Source of the DNA: Bradyrhizobium sp. MOS003
GTDB lineage: Bacteria; Pseudomonadota; Alphaproteobacteria; Rhizobiales; Xanthobacteraceae
Direction: 5' to 3'
NCBI RefSeq assembly: GCF_003020125.1
Contig: NZ_PYFW01000001.1
Coordinates: 1,612,001 to 1,676,000, forward strand
DNA: 64,000 bases
The notes beneath the pieces are model-generated. The model was not told the DNA's origin and made no database searches. It saw only the letters and a list, made by a program, of their open reading frames with translations. Below, one piece after another: positions 7,997 through 15,377 of the stretch (position 1 is its first letter; every line of letters starts with the position of its first letter). A program made the position numbers and the translations under genes.

Positions 7997-10096
7997 TTAG
8001 TCGAGAGACGGAGAGGTTGTTTCACGCGTGAGGGCGGCGGCTGGGACGAGCGGGTTAGCGGCGATGACCGCGGCGATCTCAGACTGGTCGAGATAACCAG
8101 CAGCAAACAGGGCTTCCGCGAGTGCGTGCAACGACCGGCTGTTGTGCTTGAGGAGAGCCAGCGACTTGGCGTAGGCGCGCTTCAGCGTCTCGTTGGTTGC
8201 CAAACGCAGCGGTCCGTTCATGAGCAGGTCGCTGTCGGTGACTTCGTCCTCGCTGAGCGTGACGAGACCCGTATGTCCGTAGCCGTATGCACTCTCGATT
8301 CGTAAGGCTAGGCTCGTGGCGCGAACCAGATCGCATTTCGCGGACGTGCCGCCGGAGCCGGTCGTTGCTTCACCGAACTTCAGCTCTTCAGCCGCGCGGC
8401 CAGCAAGCGAGGTGATGAGAAACCTTTCAAGATAGTCTTGAGTGGGGAGCTGAAGCTGTTCCGGCGCGCTTTCCGAGAACCCGCCATCGTCGCCGATCGA
8501 GAGTGACGTCGGAATGGCGGTGCCGAGAGCCAGATGCGAGATCGCATGCCCGGCTTCATGATAAGCGATGCACCGGCGGAGGTCCTGCGGCAGATTGGGC
8601 TTTCCGTTGCGGACCGCTTGGAGAACGTCCGCAAGAACCAGCTTCCTTCCGGCTGTGCGCGCGGCATGGCGAGCCATACGGATCCACTTTTCGACGTCGG
8701 CACCAGTATGTCCGCGAGCGGCGACCGCCGCCTCGCGCAGATCGATGCCGACGCAGTCGGTGCGGAGGTGCGTGCGGAAAATTCCGATCAGCCCTTCGAT
8801 ATCGGGCAGTTCGATCCGGATGTGGTGATCGAGGCGCCCGGCCCGAATGAGTGCAGGATCGAGGCGGTCCGGATCGTTGCACGACGCGCACAAAAACACG
8901 CCTTCGGTCTGCTCGAATCCCTGCATGCACTCGAGCAGAGTTGCAACGATAGCGTTCCACCAAGAGCTGTCTTTGCCAGAATGTCTCGCTGGAATTGCAT
9001 CACATTCATCGATGTAGATGATGGAGGGACGGCGCTGCAGCGCCTCGGCGAAGGTTGCGCGAATACATGAGGTCACGTCGCCGAGGTGCCCGGTTTTATG
9101 GGACTGAAACTGCGCATAGCTGGTGGCAATGAAGTGCACGCCGGGCAGCTCTCGAGCCAGCGAGCGCATCAGCGAGGTCTTGCCGGTGCCCGGAGGGCCC
9201 GACACCAGCAGTCCGTGCGGACATTCGCTCCAGGGACGTCCAGCAAGATAGGCCCGCATCGAATCGACCACCTCCATGACGTAGGTCTTCGCAGCGCCCA
9301 TACCGGACAGCTCGGAGAGCGACGGTATGTCGTAAATGTGCTTAGGGTCGACGAGGCGTTGCAGTCGTTCGAGAGAACGTTCGGCACCAATGTCGCTGCG
9401 TACGGCGATCGTGAGATCAACGATGCCAACGCGGCTTGCCATCGAAGCGTCGACCGTAGCGGGTCTCGCTGCTGTCACGGCTTCGATGACGTCGGCCACG
9501 ATGTCGGCGTCGAAGGAGGGCACGATCACGCGGTGTTCGGCGAGGCGGACCAGCGGCTTCGGCAACCGCCCAAACGGTGTTGCGATGCCGATGATGGGAC
9601 AGTGCAGTCGTACGGTTGTTGCAACGGCGGCGGCATCATCCTTCTCGGACGAGACCTTCGATTTGGTCCCTTCGCTGAACACGATAGCGGTATTTGCGAC
9701 CCACGTCGCGTTGAAACCAGTGAGCTCGTTGCCGTCTATTAAGCGGATGTCGCGTGGGAGCAGGAGGCGCAGAAAGCGTCGGATCGGATCCGCAAGGTCG
9801 GGGTGGGGAACCTGAATGACTACAATGGAATCCCGGTCCAACATCTTAGCCAATACAGGGCGCGCGTTTTCGAATGCGCGGCCGAGCAGCAGGGCGGCGG
9901 CCGCGGTGTCGGGCAAAAATCTGGATGTCGTGTGGAGCGGACTTCCTCCGCCGTCGGAGGCGATGTCATGATCGTCGTCTGCCTCTCCACCGGAGTGGGA
10001 TCGAGCCAGCTGCGAGAACCCACCGCCTCCGTGTGCGATGCCGGCGAACACCTCGCTGAGCGGCCGGACCGATGCGGCAAGTGTGCGCAAAGTCAT
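7997..10096 (-). CDS. Soluble AAA+ ATPase with FtsH-type M41 zinc-peptidase domain
   Basis: The 699-residue protein starts at 10096, where ATGA overlaps the stop of the preceding gene. The first 260 residues are unrecognised. The AAA+ domain has Walker A SGPPGTGKTSL (299-309), Walker B IIYIDECDAI (359-368) and an FtsH-like arginine-finger region NDPDRLDPALIRAGRLD (407-423). An M41-like domain follows, with zinc motif HEAGH (513-517) and the third-ligand Asp in KCDLVRAT (Asp589). All catalytic residues appear intact. Unlike FtsH there is no N-terminal membrane helix, so it should be a cytosolic ATP-driven protease. Its target is unknown. Position between a GIY-YIG protein and an exonuclease suggests it activates or degrades a partner during a nucleic-acid response. 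Confidence 0.88.
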   Translation of the reverse strand: MTLRTLAASVRPLSEVFAGIAHGGGGFSQLARSHSGGEADDDHDIASDGGGSPLHTTSRFLPDTAAAALLLGRAFENARPVLAKMLDRDSIVVIQVPHPDLADPIRRFLRLLLPRDIRLIDGNELTGFNATWVANTAIVFSEGTKSKVSSEKDDAAAVATTVRLHCPIIGIATPFGRLPKPLVRLAEHRVIVPSFDADIVADVIEAVTAARPATVDASMASRVGIVDLTIAVRSDIGAERSLERLQRLVDPKHIYDIPSLSELSGMGAAKTYVMEVVDSMRAYLAGRPWSECPHGLLVSGPPGTGKTSLMRSLARELPGVHFIATSYAQFQSHKTGHLGDVTSCIRATFAEALQRRPSIIYIDECDAIPARHSGKDSSWWNAIVATLLECMQGFEQTEGVFLCASCNDPDRLDPALIRAGRLDHHIRIELPDIEGLIGIFRTHLRTDCVGIDLREAAVAARGHTGADVEKWIRMARHAARTAGRKLVLADVLQAVRNGKPNLPQDLRRCIAYHEAGHAISHLALGTAIPTSLSIGDDGGFSESAPEQLQLPTQDYLERFLITSLAGRAAEELKFGEATTGSGGTSAKCDLVRATSLALRIESAYGYGHTGLVTLSEDEVTDSDLLMNGPLRLATNETLKRAYAKSLALLKHNSRSLHALAEALFAAGYLDQSEIAAVIAANPLVPAAALTRETTSPSLD

Positions 10097-11079
10097 GCCA
10101 GATCTCCGTAGTCGGCGGAGGGGGAACTTTCGACCGCAACCCAATGCTTTTCGTCCAGCTTTTCTCCCGAGAGAATCTTGGCGGCGAACGCGCCGCTGCG
10201 GCAGCTGAAGCCCAACTTGACCGTCATCTTGTCTGGCGCATCGATTCTCGGGCCGACCCATCCGTGGGCTTCCAGCAGTTCGCGCCTGCCCCGGTGATCG
10301 TGCGACAGGCTGGTGCGCGTCCGGCTGGCGTAGTCGGATCCGTCGATCAAGTAGAACCTGTCGTTCCATTCGTAGGCCACGACTTGAAGGTCACGCCAAG
10401 CGAGCCGATAGGCCTCGCCCTCGGCGGTCACGATGGCTTTCTCGTCATCGGTCATGGCGACCATTTCGTCGAGATCTGCGGTCACGGAGAGCCTGCGGCA
10501 CTGCTCGGGCGGCCTCATCCGGGCGAGGTGGATGCGAGCGAAGCCCGCAGCGAAGAGCAGCATCTCAGCGTGCCCGACCAATTGTTCGAGATCGTCTCTG
10601 ATTGTCAGGCTTCTGCCGAAAGGACGCCCTCCATTGATCAGAGGGATATTGAGTTCGGTGCAAATCCTGATCAGCCGCGACTCGAGATAGGTTGTGGTGA
10701 ATTTGTCGAACGTCTCCTCGTCAGCGATGATGACGTAGATCTGCATGTTCGCGGTGGCATCGCCAAGTCGGTCTCCGAAATCGCGCTCGCCGTCGCCGTG
10801 ACCGATGTAGGTCGTCCCATTGGCAACGAATAGGGGATCGTCGATCACGTATGCGACGTACTGCCAGGGGGAAAGGCAAGCCTTTATGCGTTCGAGTGCC
10901 TTGAACGGCGCCGTGATGAGGGACAGTCGCGATCCACACGACTTGATCAGGCGCATACCGCCGGGGTGCCCCTCGAGGAATACCGTCGAAACCGAGAAGG
11001 CTCGCGGGCAGGCATGTAGGGGCACTCCTGCTGTCGCTAGAGCTTCCGTCAGAGCCGCCACGGAGCTGAATTGGCGCAT
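10093..11079 (-). CDS. GIY-YIG nuclease-family protein with DUF4357-like C-terminus
   Basis: The 328-residue protein has the order of GIY-YIG proteins that carry a C-terminal DUF4357. VAYVI (75-79) stands for the GIY strand and TYIG (90-93) for YIG. FGDRLGD (101-107) gives the helix Arg, YLESRLI (131-137) the metal-binding Glu, and PLING (146-150) the Asn. The C-terminal part (about 215-325), with GEAYRLAWRDLQVVAYEWND and FSCRSGAFAAKILSG, fits DUF4357. The usual first Gly-Ile is replaced, so activity needs testing. The start at 11079 gives the family N-terminus; longer forms cross the operator. It is first in the operon and its stop overlaps the next ATG. Confidence 0.75.
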   Translation of the reverse strand: MRQFSSVAALTEALATAGVPLHACPRAFSVSTVFLEGHPGGMRLIKSCGSRLSLITAPFKALERIKACLSPWQYVAYVIDDPLFVANGTTYIGHGDGERDFGDRLGDATANMQIYVIIADEETFDKFTTTYLESRLIRICTELNIPLINGGRPFGRSLTIRDDLEQLVGHAEMLLFAAGFARIHLARMRPPEQCRRLSVTADLDEMVAMTDDEKAIVTAEGEAYRLAWRDLQVVAYEWNDRFYLIDGSDYASRTRTSLSHDHRGRRELLEAHGWVGPRIDAPDKMTVKLGFSCRSGAFAAKILSGEKLDEKHWVAVESSPSADYGDLA

Positions 11080-11098
11080 TCGCCGACCTCGCTGTAAG

Positions 11099-11140
11099 TA
11101 ATGTGCGTCATATGAGATATATCCCATATGACGTACATTA
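11099..11140. promoter_or_regulatory. Near-perfect palindromic operator, 16 bp arms
   Basis: TAATGTGCGTCATATG (11099-11114) and CATATGACGTACATTA (11125-11140) are inverted copies with one mismatch, separated by AGATATATCC. The site ends 20 bases upstream of the GIY-YIG gene start and lies 68 bases upstream of the divergent XRE gene. Its size and symmetry fit a dimeric HTH repressor, most likely the XRE protein at 11209. Confidence 0.8.
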
Positions 11141-11208
11141 CAAGAGCCTCTGTCGTGCTGGTCGACAACCGGTGGTATGGTTAACCGAATTTCGATTCGG
11201 GGCGCGTA

Positions 11209-11466
11209 ATGGCCGGAGATAAGATTCCATCGGGGCGCATGATCCGGGCCGGCCGGGCGCTGGCCGGGATAGAGCAGCTCGATCTCGCCGAACAGATCGG
11301 TGTTGATCGTCGCACGGTGTCGCGACTGGAGGCCGACAAGGACGTCCCGGTGAATCCGCTGAAGATTGCGACCTATGAGAAAATGCGCGATGCGCTCCAG
11401 AGACGCGGCATTGTGTTTCTTTACGGGGGTAAGGGGTACGGGGAAGGGGTCGCGCTCAAGGACTGA
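11209..11466 (+). CDS. Small XRE-family helix-turn-helix regulator
   Basis: The 85-residue protein is a single XRE domain: IRAGRALAGIEQLDLAEQIG carries helices 1-2, VDRRTVSRLEADKD the recognition helix, and KMRDALQRRGIVFLYGG the C-terminal segment. It diverges from the GIY-YIG/AAA-peptidase/exonuclease operon across 129 bases that contain the 11099-11140 palindrome. This layout suggests that it represses both its own gene and the operon and releases them on a cue. It belongs to the same small-regulator type as the gene at 6513. Confidence 0.87.
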   Translation: MAGDKIPSGRMIRAGRALAGIEQLDLAEQIGVDRRTVSRLEADKDVPVNPLKIATYEKMRDALQRRGIVFLYGGKGYGEGVALKD

Positions 11467-11604
11467 GCGTCTGGGCGGCCTCACTAGGCGCTTGGTTTTG
11501 GATTACGGGTGTATCGGCAAACTGAATCGTCAGCGCGCAGGTCGCGCGACCGCCGGTCGGGCAAGCCTGGCTAGGTTGTTCTGCCCCGTGCAGATCGAAA
11601 GTTT

Positions 11605-12132
11605 TCAGCGAGAAGCCGCTGCATCGGCCGCCTCGAGCTCATTCATGATCCTTTTTAACTCGCGCACGATTATGGGATGCATCCTGGTGCGATGCCGATG
11701 AGCGTATTCTCTGATGCGCCAGTAAAGATCTGCATCAAGGTACAAGCTCATTCGCTTTACTGTTCCATCTGCGCCCGAATTGCCTTCTGCCAAATCCCCA
11801 TCAAGTTCTTCAGGAAGGTCGGCCGTAGCCGAACATCGAGACTCCGTGCCGGGCAGTGGATTCTCCGGCGTGGTCGAGGGAGCCCCGACCACGCGCACAC
11901 CTTCAACGGCCTCTCTCTCCACTTGCTCCTCATTTAAAGCCTTGAGAGGACTGACGGCGTTCAAGTGCTGAGCCCGTTTGCGGGGCGGTGAGTCCTTGGC
12001 CATGGCCAGTCGGGTGGCGCCGGTGCCTTCGAAAGACCTTTTGGGGTGCGGTCCTTCTTTCATCGGCGACTCTCGCTTCAGCGGCGGCTCAATGAAATTG
12101 GCGAGGCTTCCGAGTCTGTTTCGTTTGGCCAT
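11605..12132 (-). CDS. Ribbon-helix-helix DNA-binding protein with long disordered N-terminus
   Basis: The 175-residue protein has about 120 polar, proline- and charge-rich residues followed by a C-terminal ribbon-helix-helix candidate. KRMSLYLDADLYWRIREYAH is the beta strand and first helix, and MHPIIVRELKRIMNELE the second helix. Such domains bind DNA as dimers, for example in plasmid partition or antitoxin regulators. No toxin or ParA partner lies next to it. The 88 bases from 12155 to 12242 just upstream carry four related CGTGATCAC-type repeats, which are good candidates for its own operators. Confidence 0.6.
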   Translation of the reverse strand: MAKRNRLGSLANFIEPPLKRESPMKEGPHPKRSFEGTGATRLAMAKDSPPRKRAQHLNAVSPLKALNEEQVEREAVEGVRVVGAPSTTPENPLPGTESRCSATADLPEELDGDLAEGNSGADGTVKRMSLYLDADLYWRIREYAHRHRTRMHPIIVRELKRIMNELEAADAAASR

Positions 12133-12154
12133 CTTAATGCCCCTTGGGACGACG

Positions 12155-12242
12155 TCACGTGATCACGCTAAGCCTCGAACACAAAGCGGGCGCTACTTAA
12201 CGTGATTGCTGCTTCACACGATCACAGTTTCACGTGATCACA
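12155..12242. promoter_or_regulatory. Cluster of four GTGATCAC-type operator repeats
   Basis: The motif TCACGTGATCACG (12155-12167) recurs as TAACGTGATTG (12198-12208), CACACGATCACA (12215-12226) and TCACGTGATCACA (12230-12242). Each contains all or half of the palindrome GTGATCAC. The cluster begins 23 bases upstream of the ribbon-helix-helix gene start, where autoregulatory sites are expected. Confidence 0.65.
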
Positions 12243-12785
12243 TCGTCACACAAATCGGTTTCGAAACCGTCGAGCCGGGGCGGACAATTTTATTAGAGTT
12301 CGAAGCACGGACGGCTGTCCTGCCGTCGCGACGGCCACGGCCTGCTGCGCGGTCGTTCCTCAGAGACCGTCGACACTAGATCACTCCTTCCGCTCGCAGC
12401 CGTCTCAGTTCGGTGTTCCCGAGCCCGAGGAGGCTTCCGAACACTTCCTCGTTTCCAGCACCAACGGCTTCCCCGAGCCAATCGATCTTGCCAGGCGTCG
12501 AAGACAGCCGAGGCACAGCATCCGGAACGGCGATTTCGCCAGTGAGGAGGATCCCGAAGACGCCTTGAGCGCTGAGTTTGATGATGTGGAGGAGGAGCCA
12601 GACACAGGATGAGATGCCTGAGCCGGATCCATCCGACTCTTAGGAGGAAATGGCCGGCCACGGTAAACTGTCCGATGAGCCGGGAGCCTTGCTAGAGCAG
12701 CGCAGGCCGAGTCCTGCTCTCGTCAGCCGCGCGCCCAGCTTGCACCAGTTCGTCTCTCGGTGCAGGCGCCCTCAGTAGGTTTTTA
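12243..12785. other. Gene-poor stretch with possible coding remnant
   Basis: No gene can be supported. One plus-strand frame (about 12361-12612) stays open and ends in an acidic stretch (EEDPEDALSAEFDDVEEEP), after LVSSTNGFPEPIDLA. It has no credible start codon or ribosome-binding site, so it may be the remnant of a lost gene. The integrase gene before duplication would have ended near 12774, with frame GELTTLKTY. Confidence 0.3.
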
Positions 12786-13057
12786 GCGTCGTGAGTTCGC
12801 CGTTGTCCGCCCGGGCTTTTGCGGCGACCAGGAACGTCCTCATCTGCTTGATAACCGGCGGCTCAAGCGCTTCGATCGCGGAGGCGATTTGCGGATCGAG
12901 CACGCCCTTGCGGCCGTAGCGGCGTCGTGAGTTCGCCGTTGTCCGCCCGGGCTTTTGCGGCGACCAGGAACGTCCTCATCTGCTTGATAACCGGCGGCTC
13001 AAGCGCTTCGATCGCGGAGGCGATTTGCGGATCGAGCACGCCCTTGCGGCCGTAGCG
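12786..13057. repeat. 136 bp perfect tandem duplication in the integrase 3' end
   Basis: The sequence 12786-12921 is repeated immediately as 12922-13057, both beginning GCGTCGTGAGTTCGCC and ending GCGGCCGTAGCG. I see no mismatch between the copies. The unit is 136 bases, not a multiple of three, so the duplication changes the reading frame of the integrase 3' end. Confidence 0.92.
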
Positions 13058-14755
13058 GCCACGAACATCGCTGGCGTGCCCGAGAATCCGATCGCGCGTG
13101 CGCTGCGCAATCGCCTCATTGTCCAGCCAGTCAGCCATCAGATGCCTTGTAGAATAGAGCGTTAGGTCCGCGCGATCGAGCTTCAGCTTGGCCTTCACGT
13201 ACTGCCACGCCTTGCTGAGCGGCTGCGACCACCTGATCGTGCCGTCCTTACGGGTATAGGCATCCCATTCGGGAAAAAGCCGCGCTTCCTGCTGATCCAT
13301 CAGGTCTTGCATCCGATCGAGCAGCCCCAACTCGATGAGAAGCGGATGGATCGGAATGACGCGACCCGCGGCGTTGGTTTTGAGATTGCGTAGATCCTTG
13401 ACCGCGACGCGTCCGCTGCGTGCATCGAACGGGCGCAGATCGAAATAATAGAACTCGCCATCGGTACGGATGTCGGCACATTTGAGCTGACCGACCTCGC
13501 CGGGCCTCATCCCGGTGAGGATGCAGATCAGGAAGCCCCAATAGATGTGCGACTGCACGAAGTATTCGCCGGGTTGCCAGACGTGTACACGGTTCTTGCA
13601 ACCGGTGAAGAGCGGCAGCCTCAGCAGCGTCAGCAACTCATCGTCGTCGAAGGCATCGCGCGGCAGCGGGGCTAAATTCTCAGGGTCGATGCAGACGAAC
13701 TTAGGCTTCGGTCCGTGATAGAACTTTTCCGCGATCGAAAAGTCGACGAACTTGTAGAGCCCGGCCCAATAGCGGCTCTTGATGGTCGTGGTGGTCACGC
13801 GCTCCAGCTTCGACCACTTCGTCTCTTCAGCATATTTGTAGCGCTGAAAGAGCGTCTGCGAAAATTTGCGCGGAATGTTGTCGCGGTTGGGAATGTCCGG
13901 CAGGGCCTCGTCGAGCGACTTCCATTTGGCTTCAATCAGTTCGTCCATCCGGGGATCACCCAGAAGATCGATCGCGAACTGGACGATCGATGCTGCTTCG
14001 CCGCGGCCCTTCGCGGTGTGCTTGCGCTTGCGGTCCAGCGGCTTGAGGAATTCCGCCAGCACCTCCGACATGCGGCTGGAAGAGCTATCGGAGGGCTCTA
14101 CGGTGGCGGACGACATTGTCGGCTCGGATGCGGGCGAGATCGAACCGACCTCAGGCGCCGGCAGCAGTCGAAGCCTCTGGGCGACGGCATCCTGCACCAG
14201 ACGATCGATCATCGCGATGGGATCGAACGGCTGCGTGGTCGTCGAGGGGGCCGGGACGGTCCAGCCTTCCTTGATCGCTTCGGTCGCCTCATGCCGGCCG
14301 CTCTCATGGGCGCGTCGGACGTTCAGCCGCGCGATTGCGCCTTCGGCCGCCTTGTTCTGGTCGACGAAGTCGACCCAGGTGCTCGGCATCCGGGGAAAAC
14401 GCTGGGCGTAGGCGTAGCCGCGCTCCTGCGCCCGGGTGAGAAAGCGACGGACTTCGTGCTCGAAGGCGCACCGCTCGGCGAGGAGCCGCTCGTTGTCAGG
14501 GGGACCGCGGTCGACATAGACGCGCAGCCGGGCGTCGAGGATGCTCCCCAACGCCTCTAGGTCCGGAGCCTCGATCAGCTCCTGTACCCACCCCAGATTA
14601 TCCATCAGCCGGCGCCTCGCTTCGTTGAAATTCCCCGTCCTGAGGCTGACACGGAGGAGGGGGAGACCAAAGAGCTTTGCCGCCTGTTTCCCCAACCGAA
14701 TCTGCAGGAAATAGCGACCGTCGCCGCGCCGGGCGAGGTAGGAGGGACGAGACAC
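12863..14755 (-). CDS. Tyrosine recombinase/integrase with altered C-terminus
   Basis: The 630-residue protein has an N-terminal domain of the DUF6538 type (SRPSYLARRGDGRYFLQIRL), a long linker and a C-terminal phage-integrase domain. Catalytic signatures are LTGMRPGEVGQL (first Arg), LYSTRHLMADWL (box II with Tyr in place of the first His) and ILGHASDVRGRYGRKG (GH pair and Tyr region). After the second copy of the 136 bp repeat the frame ends in LTTPLRPQGRARSANRL, an out-of-frame tail. The undamaged end would read GELTTLKTY. The active-site residues precede the repeat, so activity may survive. It is oriented so that its upstream region faces the att-like repeats and the truncated transporter gene. 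Confidence 0.88.
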   Translation of the reverse strand: MSRPSYLARRGDGRYFLQIRLGKQAAKLFGLPLLRVSLRTGNFNEARRRLMDNLGWVQELIEAPDLEALGSILDARLRVYVDRGPPDNERLLAERCAFEHEVRRFLTRAQERGYAYAQRFPRMPSTWVDFVDQNKAAEGAIARLNVRRAHESGRHEATEAIKEGWTVPAPSTTTQPFDPIAMIDRLVQDAVAQRLRLLPAPEVGSISPASEPTMSSATVEPSDSSSSRMSEVLAEFLKPLDRKRKHTAKGRGEAASIVQFAIDLLGDPRMDELIEAKWKSLDEALPDIPNRDNIPRKFSQTLFQRYKYAEETKWSKLERVTTTTIKSRYWAGLYKFVDFSIAEKFYHGPKPKFVCIDPENLAPLPRDAFDDDELLTLLRLPLFTGCKNRVHVWQPGEYFVQSHIYWGFLICILTGMRPGEVGQLKCADIRTDGEFYYFDLRPFDARSGRVAVKDLRNLKTNAAGRVIPIHPLLIELGLLDRMQDLMDQQEARLFPEWDAYTRKDGTIRWSQPLSKAWQYVKAKLKLDRADLTLYSTRHLMADWLDNEAIAQRTRDRILGHASDVRGRYGRKGVLDPQIASAIEALEPPVIKQMRTFLVAAKARADNGELTTPLRPQGRARSANRLRDRSA

Positions 14756-14865
14756 GTTTGCAGCCCTTCCGGAGGCGGCCGGCGCGAGACATCCGGGTGA
14801 GATGTAACACTGCCAAATCCGCTACTCCAATCCGGCCAACATGCTGGAAAATATCATGATTTCGC

Positions 14866-14922
14866 TTCCATTTGGACTTGGTAGCGTTTCCCTCTCCCGC
14901 TACCAAATTGATTCCATTTGGA
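14866..14922. repeat. att-like nested repeat upstream of integrase
   Basis: Direct repeats TTCCATTTGGA at 14866-14876 and 14912-14922 enclose the inverted repeat TTGGTAGCG (14878-14886) and CGCTACCAA (14898-14906), separated by 11 bases. This nested layout beside a tyrosine recombinase resembles a recombinase core site with flanking arm sites. It could instead be the operator of the integrase gene, about 110 bases downstream. Confidence 0.5.
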
Positions 14923-15086
14923 TTTTATCCTTTGTGGGCCCTTAAATTTAGGCTTGCTCGCCCCTTGAGAATCGTCTCGTACAAGATCCGTACAAGCGAA
15001 GTTAGATATAGGCTGACCGTAGAGGCCCCTTCGGTGGATTAGGTCCGCAACTCGGAGCGTGGGCGAAATGGAATGTGCCTGCTCCG

Positions 15087-15377
15087 CTAACCGTCGATGC
15101 AGGCCTTGTAGGAAAACTTCTCGCTGCTGCCATCGACACGATTGTACACGTCCGTTACCGTGAAAAAATCGCGGTTCCAGTAGTTGAGGAAGTACTGGGT
15201 CAGCAATTGCAGGACGACCGTTGCAACGAGCATGATGGTGAGCGTCCAGGCCCAGCTCGCCGACCTTCCCCGCCAAAAGCCGCTCGCGCATCTCCAGAAC
15301 CGCAGCAGCAACTGCCGCTCGTCGGGGGACAGATATCCCGCGTCGCTAGGCACGAGGGCCGGCGATGGATGTGACAT
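15087..15377 (-). pseudogene. SbmA/BacA-like ABC transporter, N-terminal fragment
   Basis: The 96-residue frame matches the start of SbmA/BacA-type peptide or vitamin transporters: LSPDERQLLLRFWR, GFWRGRSASWAWTLTIML, a membrane helix, and LNYWNRDFF (about residues 64-72). Normal proteins continue for several hundred residues. Here the family pattern stops at about 15160, and 24 unrelated codons lead to a stop. The island boundary is therefore placed near 15160. Its start overlaps the end of the pfkB-type gene by 32 bases, so it was originally the last gene of the sugar operon. Confidence 0.65.

Noticed and set aside
10096..10369. Longer N-terminus for the AAA/peptidase protein
   Set aside because: The extra 91 codons lie inside the GIY-YIG gene in another frame, and 10096 gives a standard ATGA overlap.
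12293..12661. Possible minus-strand gene of 122 codons
   Set aside because: No ribosome-binding site, Arg/Pro/Ser-rich composition and no motif. A plus-strand acidic frame in the same place is equally plausible, so neither is called.
13715..14560. Plus-strand open frame opposite the integrase
   Set aside because: It is antisense to a well-supported integrase and has no recognisable features.
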